Numbered from the stretch's first letter, positions 8,485 to 17,341 are shown. The stretch is 64,000 nucleotides of DNA from Terriglobus sp. TAA 43 (GCF_000800015.1 NZ_JUGR01000001.1:1426001-1490000), one strand, 5' to 3'. The notes: generated by a model from the letters alone, not told the origin. Numbers and translations are program-made.

Positions 8485-9846
8485 CTACGCCGTGGCGTGG
8501 CTTTGACGTTCAGCGCGAGAATGCACGTGTTGCGCTGGTGAGATGGATGCGTCGCCAGAGATCACGTAGGCAATGGCCGCACCTACAAGAGCGGGAATTA
8601 AGAATCCATGACCGCCCGTTGTTTCCGCCATGAACACCACCGCCGCCAGCGGAGCTTTGTATGCTGCCGAGATGAAAGAGGTCATCCCCACCGCCTCATA
8701 TAGTCCCAGGGTCTGCGTGTGAACGACGCTTTGCCCAAACGCTGCGCCGAGACTGCCGCCACTTAGGAACAGTGGAACGAACATGGCGCTGACGCCGCCC
8801 ACTCCTAGTGTGCAGGCAGTTGCTGCGAGCTTCATCAAGGTAAAAAACAACAGTTCTGGCGTGGAGTGATTCTGCCCAATGATCATCCGAACTGCTTCGT
8901 AATTGGGGCCAAGCGGAACAAGTGTCCCAGGATAGAAATGCAGGAATGCAAGACCACATAGGGCCGTCGCCAACCCGCCGATTCCCATCTTGATCCAGTG
9001 CGCAACCGGGCACTCGACGACGAATCGACGGAGTCTGCGGAATGTGATGACAAAGGTCATGGCAATCAGACCAATCAACATGCCCAACAGCGCGCACCAC
9101 ACAAGGTCTTTCGGCACATACGAAGACGAAGCCGTGAATGCGAAGAGTGGTTCGCTCCCGAAAAAGACACCGAGTGTCATATATGAAACGACAGATGCAA
9201 TCAGAGATGGCACAAGCGCTTCGTGTGCCATGTCGTCTTTGTATGGCATTTCCAATGCAAATACGATGCCCGTGAGAGGTGCGCGAAATACCGCGGACAT
9301 GCCTGCCGCTGCGCCACAGAGCAACAGGATGCGACGATGACGCGGGGTAAGTCCGAGCCTTGAGATTTTGGATAATCGCGACCATACCCACGTGCCGATG
9401 GCCGCTCCGCCATAGATCGCGGGACCTTCCAACGCAGCGCTGCCACCAGAGCCAACCGTAGTGATAGCCGCGATTAACTTCACAGGCGTCGAACGCAGAT
9501 CGATCTTCCCATTGTTCTCGTGGTACATCTCGATCACTTCTTCTGTCGAATGCAGATTGGGATCCGGCGTTCCGAACTGCATCAGCAGGCCGGTAACAAT
9601 ACCCCCAAGAGTCAGGCCGGGAATGATGATCCAATGATGCGCAAGATATAGAGCAAGCACACGAGGCCAGACGTAGCGCAGCAGTACAGTTGCAACCGCA
9701 GTAATACCCAGGCCCGCTGTGATGCCAACGATGGGAGCTACGATCAACCAGCGATGGAGATTCCGCTCATAGGTACTGGAAAGGTCTTCGTGCACCAACG
9801 GAAGAGAACGGCTTAACCAACCTGCCCGGGGCTTTTCGATTGTCAC
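8485..9846 (-). CDS. ClC-family chloride channel/antiporter
   Basis: 453 residues with the ClC fold of about ten hydrophobic helices and no C-terminal CBS domains. The conserved second motif appears as SAALEGPAIYGG, retaining the gating Glu but with Leu where Lys or Arg is usual before it. The third motif is GVSAMFVPLFLSGGSLGAAFG. It starts with GTG at 9846, overlapping the marR-like stop by four bases (GTGA), so translation is coupled to that regulator. A role in Cl-/H+ exchange, acid tolerance or volume control is likely from the family. Channel versus antiporter mode cannot be told from sequence. Confidence 0.92.
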   Translation of the reverse strand: MTIEKPRAGWLSRSLPLVHEDLSSTYERNLHRWLIVAPIVGITAGLGITAVATVLLRYVWPRVLALYLAHHWIIIPGLTLGGIVTGLLMQFGTPDPNLHSTEEVIEMYHENNGKIDLRSTPVKLIAAITTVGSGGSAALEGPAIYGGAAIGTWVWSRLSKISRLGLTPRHRRILLLCGAAAGMSAVFRAPLTGIVFALEMPYKDDMAHEALVPSLIASVVSYMTLGVFFGSEPLFAFTASSSYVPKDLVWCALLGMLIGLIAMTFVITFRRLRRFVVECPVAHWIKMGIGGLATALCGLAFLHFYPGTLVPLGPNYEAVRMIIGQNHSTPELLFFTLMKLAATACTLGVGGVSAMFVPLFLSGGSLGAAFGQSVVHTQTLGLYEAVGMTSFISAAYKAPLAAVVFMAETTGGHGFLIPALVGAAIAYVISGDASISPAQHVHSRAERQSHATA

Positions 9847-10286
9847 TCTATGTCTCCTTCGAATTCGCCATCGAACAAGACAATCTTGTGGAGCGAGGCG
9901 ATGAGTTCAGGCGCCCACTGGCGCAGTTCGCGCGCGTGATCTCTGGAAAGTCGGCCCAACATCTTCTTACCGGAGGGCGTCAGCTGCAGAATCACAAAGC
10001 GGCGATTTTCTTTCAGCTTGTCGCGTATTAGGAAGCCGGCAGCTTCGCATCGCTTGCAGAGTTCCACCGCACTGTTGTGTTGCAACTGCAGACGCTCAGC
10101 GATATAGGCAATTGTGACAAGCGTATCTGCGGGTGCTCCTGCAACCTGCAGCAAAAGCTGATGTTGTTGCGGGAGGAGTCCTGCTTTTTCCGCAGCGAGC
10201 TCGCTGTAATGCAGAAAGCGGCGTAAATCTGCGCGAAAGGCTGCTAGCGCTACCGTCAGTTGCTTGTCTACGGAAGTCGGCTTCAT
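9843..10286 (-). CDS. MarR-family transcriptional regulator
   Basis: 147 residues. The fold contains LLPQQHQLLLQVAG, the recognition-helix region AERLQLQHNSAVELCKRCE and the wing RDKLKENRRFVILQLTPSGKKML. The ATG lies inside a perfect 16-bp inverted repeat, which strongly suggests autorepression. First gene of a leftward unit with the ClC gene. The ligand is unknown; by context it would control chloride/proton transport. Confidence 0.92.
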   Translation of the reverse strand: MKPTSVDKQLTVALAAFRADLRRFLHYSELAAEKAGLLPQQHQLLLQVAGAPADTLVTIAYIAERLQLQHNSAVELCKRCEAAGFLIRDKLKENRRFVILQLTPSGKKMLGRLSRDHARELRQWAPELIASLHKIVLFDGEFEGDIE

Positions 10287-10317
10287 ACATATATCGTATC
10301 ACGATATATGTATGAAG
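10281..10317. promoter_or_regulatory. MarR operator: perfect 16-bp inverted repeat
   Basis: CTTCATACATATATCG, spacer TATCA, CGATATATGTATGAAG: two perfect 16-base arms. The left arm contains the marR start codon (10284-10286), so binding would block both transcription and translation initiation. Location, length and AT-rich core are typical of MarR autoregulatory operators. The corA stop lies 22 bp to the right, so the marR promoter must be in or immediately right of this repeat. Confidence 0.85.
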
Positions 10318-10338
10318 CTGCATCGTTTTGTCCGCCGA

Positions 10339-11304
10339 CTAGAACCAGCGGCGCATGCGAAAGAACGCCAAAGGAAGAACGACTGATAAGAGCATTAAAC
10401 CGAGCGCAAAAGGGTAGCCATGGGCCCAGTGCAATTCAGGCATATGCTCAAAATTCATTCCGTAAACGGAACCAATTAGCGTGGGCGGCAGAAAGATCAC
10501 CGCCGCCACGCTCAGCGTCTTCATAATCGCATTCTGCTGAATGGAGATGAGCCCGATATTGGAATCAAGCAGAAATTGAATCTGCGTCTGAAGAAAGTTG
10601 TCGTGTTCCAGTAGCGACTGCACATCCAGCGTGAGCGTTTTCAGTCTTGTATCAAGAGCTGCATGGCTCTCAATTTCAAGCTTCAAGAAAGGAAGAGCGC
10701 GACCGATACTGTGGAGGCTTTGGCGTACGCGCGCTGCGAGTTCCCCTGCATTTCCAATGCGTGTCAGGACCTGGCTTAAATCCTTTGCTGCGATGCTTTC
10801 CATAGACGAAGACGTATCGCGCGAGAAGATCTCAAGCGAGATGGGATCCAGCGCATCGCCAATTTCTTCAAGGATGTCAGCATCACGGTCGACCATTGTT
10901 TCCAACAGACAGAGAAGCAACGACTGCGACGATGGAAAGGCCTGCTCAGGCTTGTGTGTCCGTGCGAGAAACTGCGCAAAGGATCTTGGTTCTGCATACC
11001 GCAGCGTGATGAATTGCTGCCGTACCAGGACGAGTGTAAAGCTCGTCAGTCCGGGCTCTCCCCTGCTTCCCCGCTCCACCGCACGGACCGTGATATAAGT
11101 GGCGTCGCCTTCGTGGTAGAGCGCACTGCTGCTCTCTACCTCACGCATCTCTTCGCGAGTCGGAATCGTGATCTTTAATTCTGCTTCTACGCGTTGTTCT
11201 TCTTCGGGAGACGGCGCATAGAGATCAATCCATGCAGCATCCTTCAAATCGCCTTCTGCACCGATCTCCAACTGACCCGCGCGATCGTAGTATGTCGTTA
11301 TCAT
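10339..11304 (-). CDS. corA: CorA-family Mg2+/Co2+ transporter
   Basis: 321 residues. There is a long soluble N-terminal domain with helical segments, then two C-terminal membrane helices. The signature GMN sits in IGSVYGMNFEHMPEL between them, and the chain ends in a basic RMRRWF tail. The ATG overlaps the stop of yhhQ by four bases (ATGA), so the two are translationally coupled. Mg2+ uptake is the family role; other divalents are possible. Confidence 0.93.
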   Translation of the reverse strand: MITTYYDRAGQLEIGAEGDLKDAAWIDLYAPSPEEEQRVEAELKITIPTREEMREVESSSALYHEGDATYITVRAVERGSRGEPGLTSFTLVLVRQQFITLRYAEPRSFAQFLARTHKPEQAFPSSQSLLLCLLETMVDRDADILEEIGDALDPISLEIFSRDTSSSMESIAAKDLSQVLTRIGNAGELAARVRQSLHSIGRALPFLKLEIESHAALDTRLKTLTLDVQSLLEHDNFLQTQIQFLLDSNIGLISIQQNAIMKTLSVAAVIFLPPTLIGSVYGMNFEHMPELHWAHGYPFALGLMLLSVVLPLAFFRMRRWF

Positions 11305-12014
11305 TCTGTGGAGGAAGCAGCCTTTCTCTCTGAAAACCGAAACGGATTGAAGGACGTGTGCCGATCGAAACTTTCCCCGCCTTCGATTCGCTTCAGAGCA
11401 TAGATGACGACATAGGTGAGCGGTGTTGCCAATACTTCGTATCCAACTTTCAACGCATAGCTACTGAGAATCATGAAGAACATCGTTCTTGCGGGAATGA
11501 TGCCACCAAACGTGAGCACTACCACCAGGCTTGTGTCGATCGCTTGTCCAACGACGGTGGAACCGACGGTGCGGGTCCACAGCCAGCGTCCGTTTGTCAG
11601 CAGCTTCAACCTGGCCATGACGTAACTATTTGCGAATTCTCCGAACCAGAAAGCCGCAAGACTCGCAGCAAGAATGCGAGGGATGAATCCGAAGACAGCC
11701 GAGAAAGCTTCCTGATTGTGCCAAGAGGGATCGGCTGGAAGCTTAATCGCCAATGCTGCTGCGACATAAAGCAAAGCCGTAGCAAAGAAGCCAAGCCAGA
11801 TAGCACGACGCGAAGCAGCGTATCCATACACTTCCGTGAATACGTCTCCAAAAATGTACGTGATGGGAAAGAGCAAAATAGCCGCTGAAACTGGCAGACC
11901 GCCAATGAGGCATATCTTCTGCGCGAGAAGATTCGACACCAGCAGAATGACGACGAATGCCACCTGCAATACATCCAACAAACGGCGAGAGGGCTGACTG
12001 TGCGTGTGAGTCAT
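11301..12014 (-). CDS. yhhQ: queuosine-precursor transporter, YhhQ family
   Basis: Integral membrane protein with about six helices. Family motifs include LLVSNLLAQKI, FPITYIFGDVFTEVYGY and the polar GQAIDTSLVVVLTFGG helix. The family imports preQ0/preQ1 for queuosine tRNA modification. ATG 12014 has GGA about nine bases upstream; the frame continues four codons to GTG 12026. No preQ1 riboswitch was recognised upstream. Paired with corA, which has no known queuosine connection. Confidence 0.9.
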   Translation of the reverse strand: MTHTHSQPSRRLLDVLQVAFVVILLVSNLLAQKICLIGGLPVSAAILLFPITYIFGDVFTEVYGYAASRRAIWLGFFATALLYVAAALAIKLPADPSWHNQEAFSAVFGFIPRILAASLAAFWFGEFANSYVMARLKLLTNGRWLWTRTVGSTVVGQAIDTSLVVVLTFGGIIPARTMFFMILSSYALKVGYEVLATPLTYVVIYALKRIEGGESFDRHTSFNPFRFSERKAASSTE

Positions 12015-12137
12015 TTTGCGTTCCACTGGAGACTAGCACCGTTCCACAGAAGAACATTTTGCAAATTTTGACATCGAGCGCAGATACGACTAATCTTGGA
12101 AATGGCACAGCGTGATCCCACGCTTGAGTGCAGGTGC

Positions 12138-12213
12138 GTCCCCGTCGTCCAGTGGCCCAGGACACCGCCCTTTCACGGCGGTAACACGGGTTCGAATCCC
12201 GTCGGGGACGCCA
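12138..12213 (+). tRNA. tRNA-Glu (anticodon TTC)
   Basis: The acceptor stem GTCCCCG pairs with CGGGGAC, followed by discriminator G and encoded CCA. The anticodon arm is CCGCC / CTTTCAC / GGCGG, giving anticodon UUC. The T-arm is CGGG-TTCGAAT-CCCG. 76 nt. An integrase relic starts 52 bp past its 3' end, consistent with use as an integration site. Confidence 0.97.
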
Positions 12214-12264
12214 TTTCCCATCAACAACTTAGCTTCATAAATAACTTCTCGTTTGAGAAGACGG

Positions 12265-12501
12265 TCACGCTGTGGTAACGGCTTTACTTCTTGGTGCCAG
12301 AGTCGTCCGATAGCGTACCAACGAATTCAGGATGTTCATCCCGAGGTCGTTCAAATAGACGATACGTGCGGCCCCGTTCTTTGTTTGAGAAAGAAGTATC
12401 CTTCGTCCCTTCAAAATCGGTGTGTCTCGAAGACGCGCAGCTCGTCTTTGCCGTTCTACGGCCTGGATGAGAATCAACAAAAAGCGCTCACTTATCCGCA
12501 C
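12265..12501 (-). pseudogene. tyrosine recombinase (phage integrase) relic
   Basis: About 78 codons remain. The segment ILLSQTKNGAARIVYLND matches the strand-turn region that follows the first catalytic Arg in tyrosine recombinases, and an out-of-place MRISE at the start resembles the G-M-R-I-S-E Arg motif. The material between is scrambled, and the HxxR and Tyr catalytic boxes are missing. The fragment lies just downstream of tRNA-Glu, the normal position for an integrase of an integrated element, so it is best read as the remains of a lost island. Confidence 0.6.
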
Positions 12502-12630
12502 ATTGAAGAAAAGCGACTTTGCGGAAACACAGCTTCTTATTGAGCTATGCCAATCTGCCTATCACACTGACTGGGTTTCGCTTTGCTGGATGTAACTTGA
12601 TCTGCTGCGAAGGTCGGAAGCAAGCGAGTG

Positions 12631-13362
12631 TTAGTCCTCGGGATTAGGATTCAGGCGATAGCCGACCCAGGGATCGGTAAGCAAATACTGTGGATGGTTC
12701 GGATCACGTTCAATCTTCTTTCTGAGCGAGGCCACAAGAACACGAAGATACTCTGGCTGATGCGTGCTGTGCGGTCCCCAGATCGATTGAATAATCGAAG
12801 AATGCGTCAGGACACGATCCACGTTTCGCAGAAAAAATAACAACAGGTCATATTCTCGCGGCGTGAGCTTCACTTCAATTTCGCTCACCGTCACATGACG
12901 GGTGAGAGTGTTGACACTGAAATCACCGGTGCGCAGCATCTTGGGTTCGGTTGATGTTGAATCTGACGTCCTTAAGGCGTCCAGGCGTCGAAGAGAACCT
13001 CGGACACGCGCCAGTAGCTCATCGATGCTAAAGGGCTTGGTCACGTAATCGTCCGCACCCGCATCAAGACCGCGAATCTTCGCACTTGTAGCGTCTTGTA
13101 CCGATAGCAGGATGATCGGAATGGACGAATAACTCCGAATTCGCTTGCAGAGTTCAACGCCATCCATTTCTGGCATGGTCAGATCTGTCACAACGACTTC
13201 AGGATCCCAGTCTTCCAAGACGTTGAGTGCGGAAACTCCATCGTGAGCAGTTCGCACGTCGTAGCCATTCGCCAGAAAGCTGGCGCGGAGAGTTCGTGTG
13301 ATGGAAGATTCATCGTCGACCACCAGCACGCGTCGCCGCACAGTCATTGGTTGGGTAGGCAT
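12631..13362 (-). CDS. KdpE-like OmpR-family response regulator
   Basis: 243 residues. REC domain (VLVVDDESSITRTLRASF, Asp in VVVTDLTMPEMDG, Lys in DDYVTKPF) plus a C-terminal winged helix (LTPREYDLLLFFLRN, YLRVLVASLRKKIE, YLLTDPWVGYRL). The ATG has GGAG upstream, and the gene overlaps the kinase gene stop by 19 bases. It is KdpE-type by sequence and by pairing with a KdpD-like kinase, but no kdpFABC potassium pump is present nearby, so the target may be the adjacent porin. Confidence 0.9.
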   Translation of the reverse strand: MPTQPMTVRRRVLVVDDESSITRTLRASFLANGYDVRTAHDGVSALNVLEDWDPEVVVTDLTMPEMDGVELCKRIRSYSSIPIILLSVQDATSAKIRGLDAGADDYVTKPFSIDELLARVRGSLRRLDALRTSDSTSTEPKMLRTGDFSVNTLTRHVTVSEIEVKLTPREYDLLLFFLRNVDRVLTHSSIIQSIWGPHSTHQPEYLRVLVASLRKKIERDPNHPQYLLTDPWVGYRLNPNPED

Positions 13363-14510
13363 ACATTCTCCTCGCGCACCGGGATATGAAACTTAATCGT
13401 CGTGCCCGTCGCTCCTCCTGGCTGATCTACCCAGATGACACCGCCGTGGGCTTCGACAATCGCCTTTGCGATCGCGAGGCCCACGCCAAGTCCGTGTGGT
13501 GTGCTGACACGCGTCTCGTCGCCTCGATAGAACTTCTGAAAGACCCGTGTTGCATCCGCGGCCGCTATGCCGATTCCTTCATCGTGAACCCAAACCTCAA
13601 TGCCCGATTCCGACATTCTTGCAGTGACAGTTACTTTCGACCTGGGAGGCGAGTATTTCTTAGCGTTGTCGATGAGCGTATACACCACTTCAGAAAGCGC
13701 GCGCTCATCAATATTCAGCAACGGCAACGTATCGGGAATCTCAACCACGATCGCGTGCTCCCCGCTCATTCTCTCCGCCCGTTTGATAGCAGCACCTGTC
13801 ACATCCTGAAGAGAGCTCCAACTTGTTTTAAGCAACATGTGGCCCGACTCCACGCGCGCCAACTCAACGAAGCTGCTAATCAGTTGGTCAAGATGCAGGC
13901 TTTCCTCATCGACCATACCGATCAACTCTTCCTCTAATTCACTCTCGATGTGCTGACCAGAGACGTATGCCTTACGCAAGGTTGTTGCGGCGGCGCGGAT
14001 CGATGTCAGCGGTGTCCGCAGGTCGTGAGTAACGGCATCCAGCAGCGCCGACTTCATTTGCTCGCTGCGTTTGATCGCTTCGGTTTGGCTTGCGATCTCA
14101 AAGGCAGAACGGAGTTCCCGGTAAAGGCGTTCGGACTCTAGTCGAGCTTCCTCTGCCTCCAGGGCACGCTGTCGCGCATGCGCTGAGAGTTGGCCGGTTA
14201 CGACTGCGGTGATCGAAAAGGCGGCAAGCGCCACCCAGTTCTGCGGGTCTTCAATCGTCAGCGTTAAGAGAGGTGGCAGGAAAAAGAAGTTATATCCGAG
14301 CATAGCGACGACGCTCGCAGCCAACGCCGGCTTGCTCCCCATATGGATTGAGATGAACAAGACACCGAGCAACAGAGTGAATCCAATGGTAGTCACGCTC
14401 AGCGCCCGGTGAAGAGGAGCTAGCGCCCCAATAAGACCAGAGATAAACAACACAGACAGGAAGGAACGAAGAGCGATGTTCTTACGAGAGAGGTAGGACA
14501 GAATCTGCAT
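13344..14510 (-). CDS. KdpD-like sensor histidine kinase lacking the KdpD N-terminus
   Basis: 388 residues. Four membrane helices of the DUF4118 type occupy about 10-105 (including LGYNFFFLPPLLTLTIED), followed by a coiled segment, a HisKA box (LLDAVTHDLRTPLTSIRAAA) and HATPase_c (LIDNAKKYSPP, HDEGIGI, GVGLAIAKAIVEAHGG). Classical KdpD is about 900 residues with an N-terminal KdpD/Usp region binding ATP and c-di-AMP; that half is absent. Divergent from the OmpL-like porin across 127 bp. Confidence 0.9.
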   Translation of the reverse strand: MQILSYLSRKNIALRSFLSVLFISGLIGALAPLHRALSVTTIGFTLLLGVLFISIHMGSKPALAASVVAMLGYNFFFLPPLLTLTIEDPQNWVALAAFSITAVVTGQLSAHARQRALEAEEARLESERLYRELRSAFEIASQTEAIKRSEQMKSALLDAVTHDLRTPLTSIRAAATTLRKAYVSGQHIESELEEELIGMVDEESLHLDQLISSFVELARVESGHMLLKTSWSSLQDVTGAAIKRAERMSGEHAIVVEIPDTLPLLNIDERALSEVVYTLIDNAKKYSPPRSKVTVTARMSESGIEVWVHDEGIGIAAADATRVFQKFYRGDETRVSTPHGLGVGLAIAKAIVEAHGGVIWVDQPGGATGTTIKFHIPVREENVCLPNQ

Positions 14511-14556
14511 GGTGAACCGCGCTCACGATAATTGTATGCAATCGGCGCAGTCAGCA

Positions 14557-14577
14557 TTCATATGACTTCCATATGAA
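14557..14577. promoter_or_regulatory. inverted repeat in the kdpD-like/porin divergent region
   Basis: TTCATATG, spacer ACTTC, CATATGAA: perfect 8-bp arms in the 127-bp region between the divergent kinase and porin genes. The 13-bp arm periodicity is compatible with a dimeric OmpR/KdpE-type site. Ownership by the adjacent regulator is inference. Confidence 0.45.
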
Positions 14578-14637
14578 CTTTTAACGTCTCTGATATGGCC
14601 TTCGGACCTGTAATGAGGCTGTAGTTGGAGGCCTTTG

Positions 14638-16230
14638 ATGCAAACTGTTCCCCTGGCCCAGGTTCTAGCATTCGTGTTGGGCCCGGTTGTACTTTCCTTC
14701 CTAATTTGGGTGTTGTACCACTTCCACGTTGATGGCAAGCGATTCAGGGCTTCGCAATATCACCAGAACGAAGCCACGATGGAAAACAACCACATTCCAG
14801 AGGGTAGAAACTATTCCTACCCAGTGCGAACTGCCGTCGTCACGCTGGCAATTCTGTTCACTTCTTTGTCCGCGTCCGCGCAAGGCAATTCGGCAAACGA
14901 CCAGGCGAAGGCTGCCAATGCGGTTGATCTCGAAAAGAAAGTCGAAGACCTGCAGAATGAGCTGGACCAGCTAAAGAAACAGCTTCTCGAGCTGCACAAT
15001 GCACATACACCCACGTCGCCCATTACCCAACGGACGACGACCAGCGCAACACTGGAACAACCCAAACCGGCGATCGATGCCGCACCCAAAAGCTCTTTGT
15101 CCTTGCCATTGGGAGCGACCGTCAACGTAATTTTGGATGGATATTACGAATACAACACCAACCATCCAGCGGGCCGCGTGAATTCATTGCGCGCGTATGA
15201 CGTTCTCAGCAACGCGTTCAGTCTGAATCAAGCAGGTGTGATCTTTGAGCTGCCGACGGCACCCGAAGAAGGTCGGCGCTTCGGAGGACGCGTGGATCTT
15301 CAGTTTGGACAAGCGACTGCCACATTACAAGGCAATCCCGCGAATGAGAATCGTCCGGATATCTATCGCAACGTCTTTCAAGCCTACGGCCGTTACGTCG
15401 CGCCGCTCGGAAAAGGGTTGACTGTCGACTTTGGAAAGTGGGCAAGCTCGCTGGGCTACGAGGCGAACTATACAAAGGACCAGCTGAACTACACCAGATC
15501 GTTCTACTTCTATTTCCTGCCCTTCTATCACATGGGCTTACGTGCGAATTATCAGCTCAACGACAAAGTCGCATTCAACTACTGGCTAACCAACGGCACG
15601 CAGCAGACAGAGCCTTTCAATTCCTTCAAGGACGAAATGTTCGGACTCAACCTGACACCGACTAAGTCGATCAATTGGACTGTGAACTATTACCTGGGCC
15701 AGGAACACCCCGACGTGGCGACCTCCAGCAACTGTGGCACTGCCCCTTTGCAACCGGGACTTTGCTTTACTCCGATTGCTGACCCGCAGAACGGCAAGAC
15801 TCACATCTTCGACACCTATGCCAGTTGGCAAGTGACGCCCAAGCTCCTGTTGGGTGGAGAAGCGGATTACGTGATCCAACGTCAATGGGCAAATGCTGCA
15901 CCGGGAGAATCCTCAGCACCGTCGCATACAGACGGCGGCGCGGCGTATGCAAGCTATCAGCTCACACCGTCTTCCTCGCTGGCGGCGCGCACCGAATATC
16001 TCTCGGACCGCGGCGGTCTGTTTAGCGGAACAACACAGGCGCTCAAGGAAGTGACGACAACTTACACCCATCATTTTGGTGACGGATTTCAAGCCATGCT
16101 GGAGTATCGGAGAGATTGGAGCAATCAGGCTTTCTTTCCGCGCGGCACCGCGGGAGCCCACGTGAATCATCAGGACACGGCGACTCTTGGCTTGGTCTGG
16201 TGGTACGGAGGAAAGAAAGGAGCGTGGTAA
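14638..16230 (+). CDS. OmpL-like outer membrane porin (BBP2 type)
   Basis: About 530 residues. ATG 14638 has a strong GGAGG six bases upstream. Translation from there gives a first hydrophobic segment (VLAFVLGPVVLSFLIWVLY), a basic turn, and then a second start-like Met (14779) followed by a normal signal peptide ending SLSASAQG. Then come a coiled coil (about 100-125, LEKKVEDLQNELDQLKK) and a 16-18-strand-type barrel (DGYYEYNTNHP, VDFGKWASSLGYEANYT). BBP2/OmpL-like porins are general diffusion channels. The double hydrophobic N-terminus is unusual. Flanked by two KdpDE-like systems, which may regulate it. Confidence 0.85.
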   Translation: MQTVPLAQVLAFVLGPVVLSFLIWVLYHFHVDGKRFRASQYHQNEATMENNHIPEGRNYSYPVRTAVVTLAILFTSLSASAQGNSANDQAKAANAVDLEKKVEDLQNELDQLKKQLLELHNAHTPTSPITQRTTTSATLEQPKPAIDAAPKSSLSLPLGATVNVILDGYYEYNTNHPAGRVNSLRAYDVLSNAFSLNQAGVIFELPTAPEEGRRFGGRVDLQFGQATATLQGNPANENRPDIYRNVFQAYGRYVAPLGKGLTVDFGKWASSLGYEANYTKDQLNYTRSFYFYFLPFYHMGLRANYQLNDKVAFNYWLTNGTQQTEPFNSFKDEMFGLNLTPTKSINWTVNYYLGQEHPDVATSSNCGTAPLQPGLCFTPIADPQNGKTHIFDTYASWQVTPKLLLGGEADYVIQRQWANAAPGESSAPSHTDGGAAYASYQLTPSSSLAARTEYLSDRGGLFSGTTQALKEVTTTYTHHFGDGFQAMLEYRRDWSNQAFFPRGTAGAHVNHQDTATLGLVWWYGGKKGAW

Positions 16231-16303
16231 CACCTCCTTCCCTGCCCTCTCCGTCATCGTCTTCCCATCCTCGCCATGAGTTGAAAGGTGCTTCGGGCCG
16301 ACA

Positions 16304-16555
16304 ATGTTTCTCTTGAACCTATACGCCTATTTTGGTATCGCGGCATTCGCATGTCTGTTGTTGACCCTCGGTTGGCAGATGATGCGAACTCAAACCATGG
16401 CTAAGGCATTAGCAGCTTTTCTTGGCGAAGAGCGAGCACTCAAAGTGATCAATCAAGGACAACTGAGTACCTCGACTCGTTGCGTGATCGGGGTACTCCT
16501 GCTCGCGACGGGACTTTTCCTGAGTGGTTGTGTCGTTCGCGGCCTTCTCACCTGA
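16304..16555 (+). CDS. small two-helix membrane protein, unknown
   Basis: 83 residues with two hydrophobic helices (about 3-25 and 58-80) separated by a short basic/amphipathic stretch (TMAKALAAFLGEERALKVINQG). It lies 73 bp after the porin on the same strand, so it is probably co-transcribed. No family is recognised. The length, high hydrophobic content and position suggest a membrane accessory protein, but the function is open. Confidence 0.6.
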   Translation: MFLLNLYAYFGIAAFACLLLTLGWQMMRTQTMAKALAAFLGEERALKVINQGQLSTSTRCVIGVLLLATGLFLSGCVVRGLLT

Positions 16556-16580
16556 CTATGAACTATCGCATGAACGAGCG

Positions 16581-16614
16581 GCACCAAGCCCTATAGATCA
16601 CATAGGCTTGGTGC
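16581..16614. terminator. hairpin between convergent genes
   Basis: GCACCAAGCC and GGCTTGGTGC form a perfect 10-bp stem between the small membrane protein and the convergent kdpE-like gene. There is no clear T-run on either side, so it may be a weak bidirectional terminator. Confidence 0.45.
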
Positions 16615-16645
16615 GACAAACAGATGAGCGAAGAGTGTCGGTTTC

Positions 16646-17341
16646 TCAGTCTTGAGCGCTGAATCGATACCCAACGTAGTTTTCAGTAAGTAGATATTCC
16701 GGGTTGGATGGATCTCTCTCAAGCTTTCGACGAAGTTGACTGATAAATGTACGAAGGTACTCCCGCTCATTTCCATACTCCGGTCCCCATACGGTGGATA
16801 AAAGCTTATGGTGAGACAAGGGGCTTCCGGCATACTGCATAAGCACGGATAGAAGCTCAAACTCTTTTGGCGTCAGGTGCACTTCCTCGTTGGCCTTCGT
16901 TACACGATGCGCAGTCAGATCAAGGTGGATGTCGCCTGACTTCAAGTGGGTCACAGGTTCATCTGTGGAGGTTCGAGAGCGACGTACCGCGGCCCGAATC
17001 CGAGCGGCCAGTTCAGGAATGCGAAAGGGCTTGGTCACAAAATCATCCGCTCCCGCATCAAGAGCTTGAATTTTGTCTTCCTCACGGTCCCTGACGGTCA
17101 GGACAATGATTCCGAGTCCGGGATAAGTTCCACGCATTTTAGCTGCCGCCTGCATACCTCCCATGCCAGGCATATTGAGATCCAGCAGCACAACTTCCGC
17201 TTGATGATGTCTCAATTCTTCCATCCCTGCTTCGCCACTCGACACGTCGCGTACTTCAAATCCCAGGGCACTCAGCGTGCTGGAGATGGTATGTCGAAGA
17301 GCAGAATCGTCTTCTACGATCAATACTGATCCTTGATGCAC
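16646..17341 (-). CDS. KdpE-like OmpR-family response regulator (second system)
   Basis: 231 residues. REC domain (VLIVEDDSALRHTISSTL, Asp in VVLLDLNMPGMGG, Lys in DDFVTKPFRIPELA) and a winged helix (LTPKEFELLSVLMQYAG, YLRTFISQLRRKLE, YLLTENYVGYRFS). It follows its kinase by 9 bp. Similar in layout to the system at 12.6-14.5 kb, suggesting duplication or recruitment of the same module on both sides of the porin. Confidence 0.9.
   Translation of the reverse strand: MHQGSVLIVEDDSALRHTISSTLSALGFEVRDVSSGEAGMEELRHHQAEVVLLDLNMPGMGGMQAAAKMRGTYPGLGIIVLTVRDREEDKIQALDAGADDFVTKPFRIPELAARIRAAVRRSRTSTDEPVTHLKSGDIHLDLTAHRVTKANEEVHLTPKEFELLSVLMQYAGSPLSHHKLLSTVWGPEYGNEREYLRTFISQLRRKLERDPSNPEYLLTENYVGYRFSAQD

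Noticed and set aside
8696-9634. 312-codon minus-strand frame within the ClC gene
   Set aside because: Alternative frame of the ClC coding region with Arg/His/Ser/Trp-rich nonsense composition.
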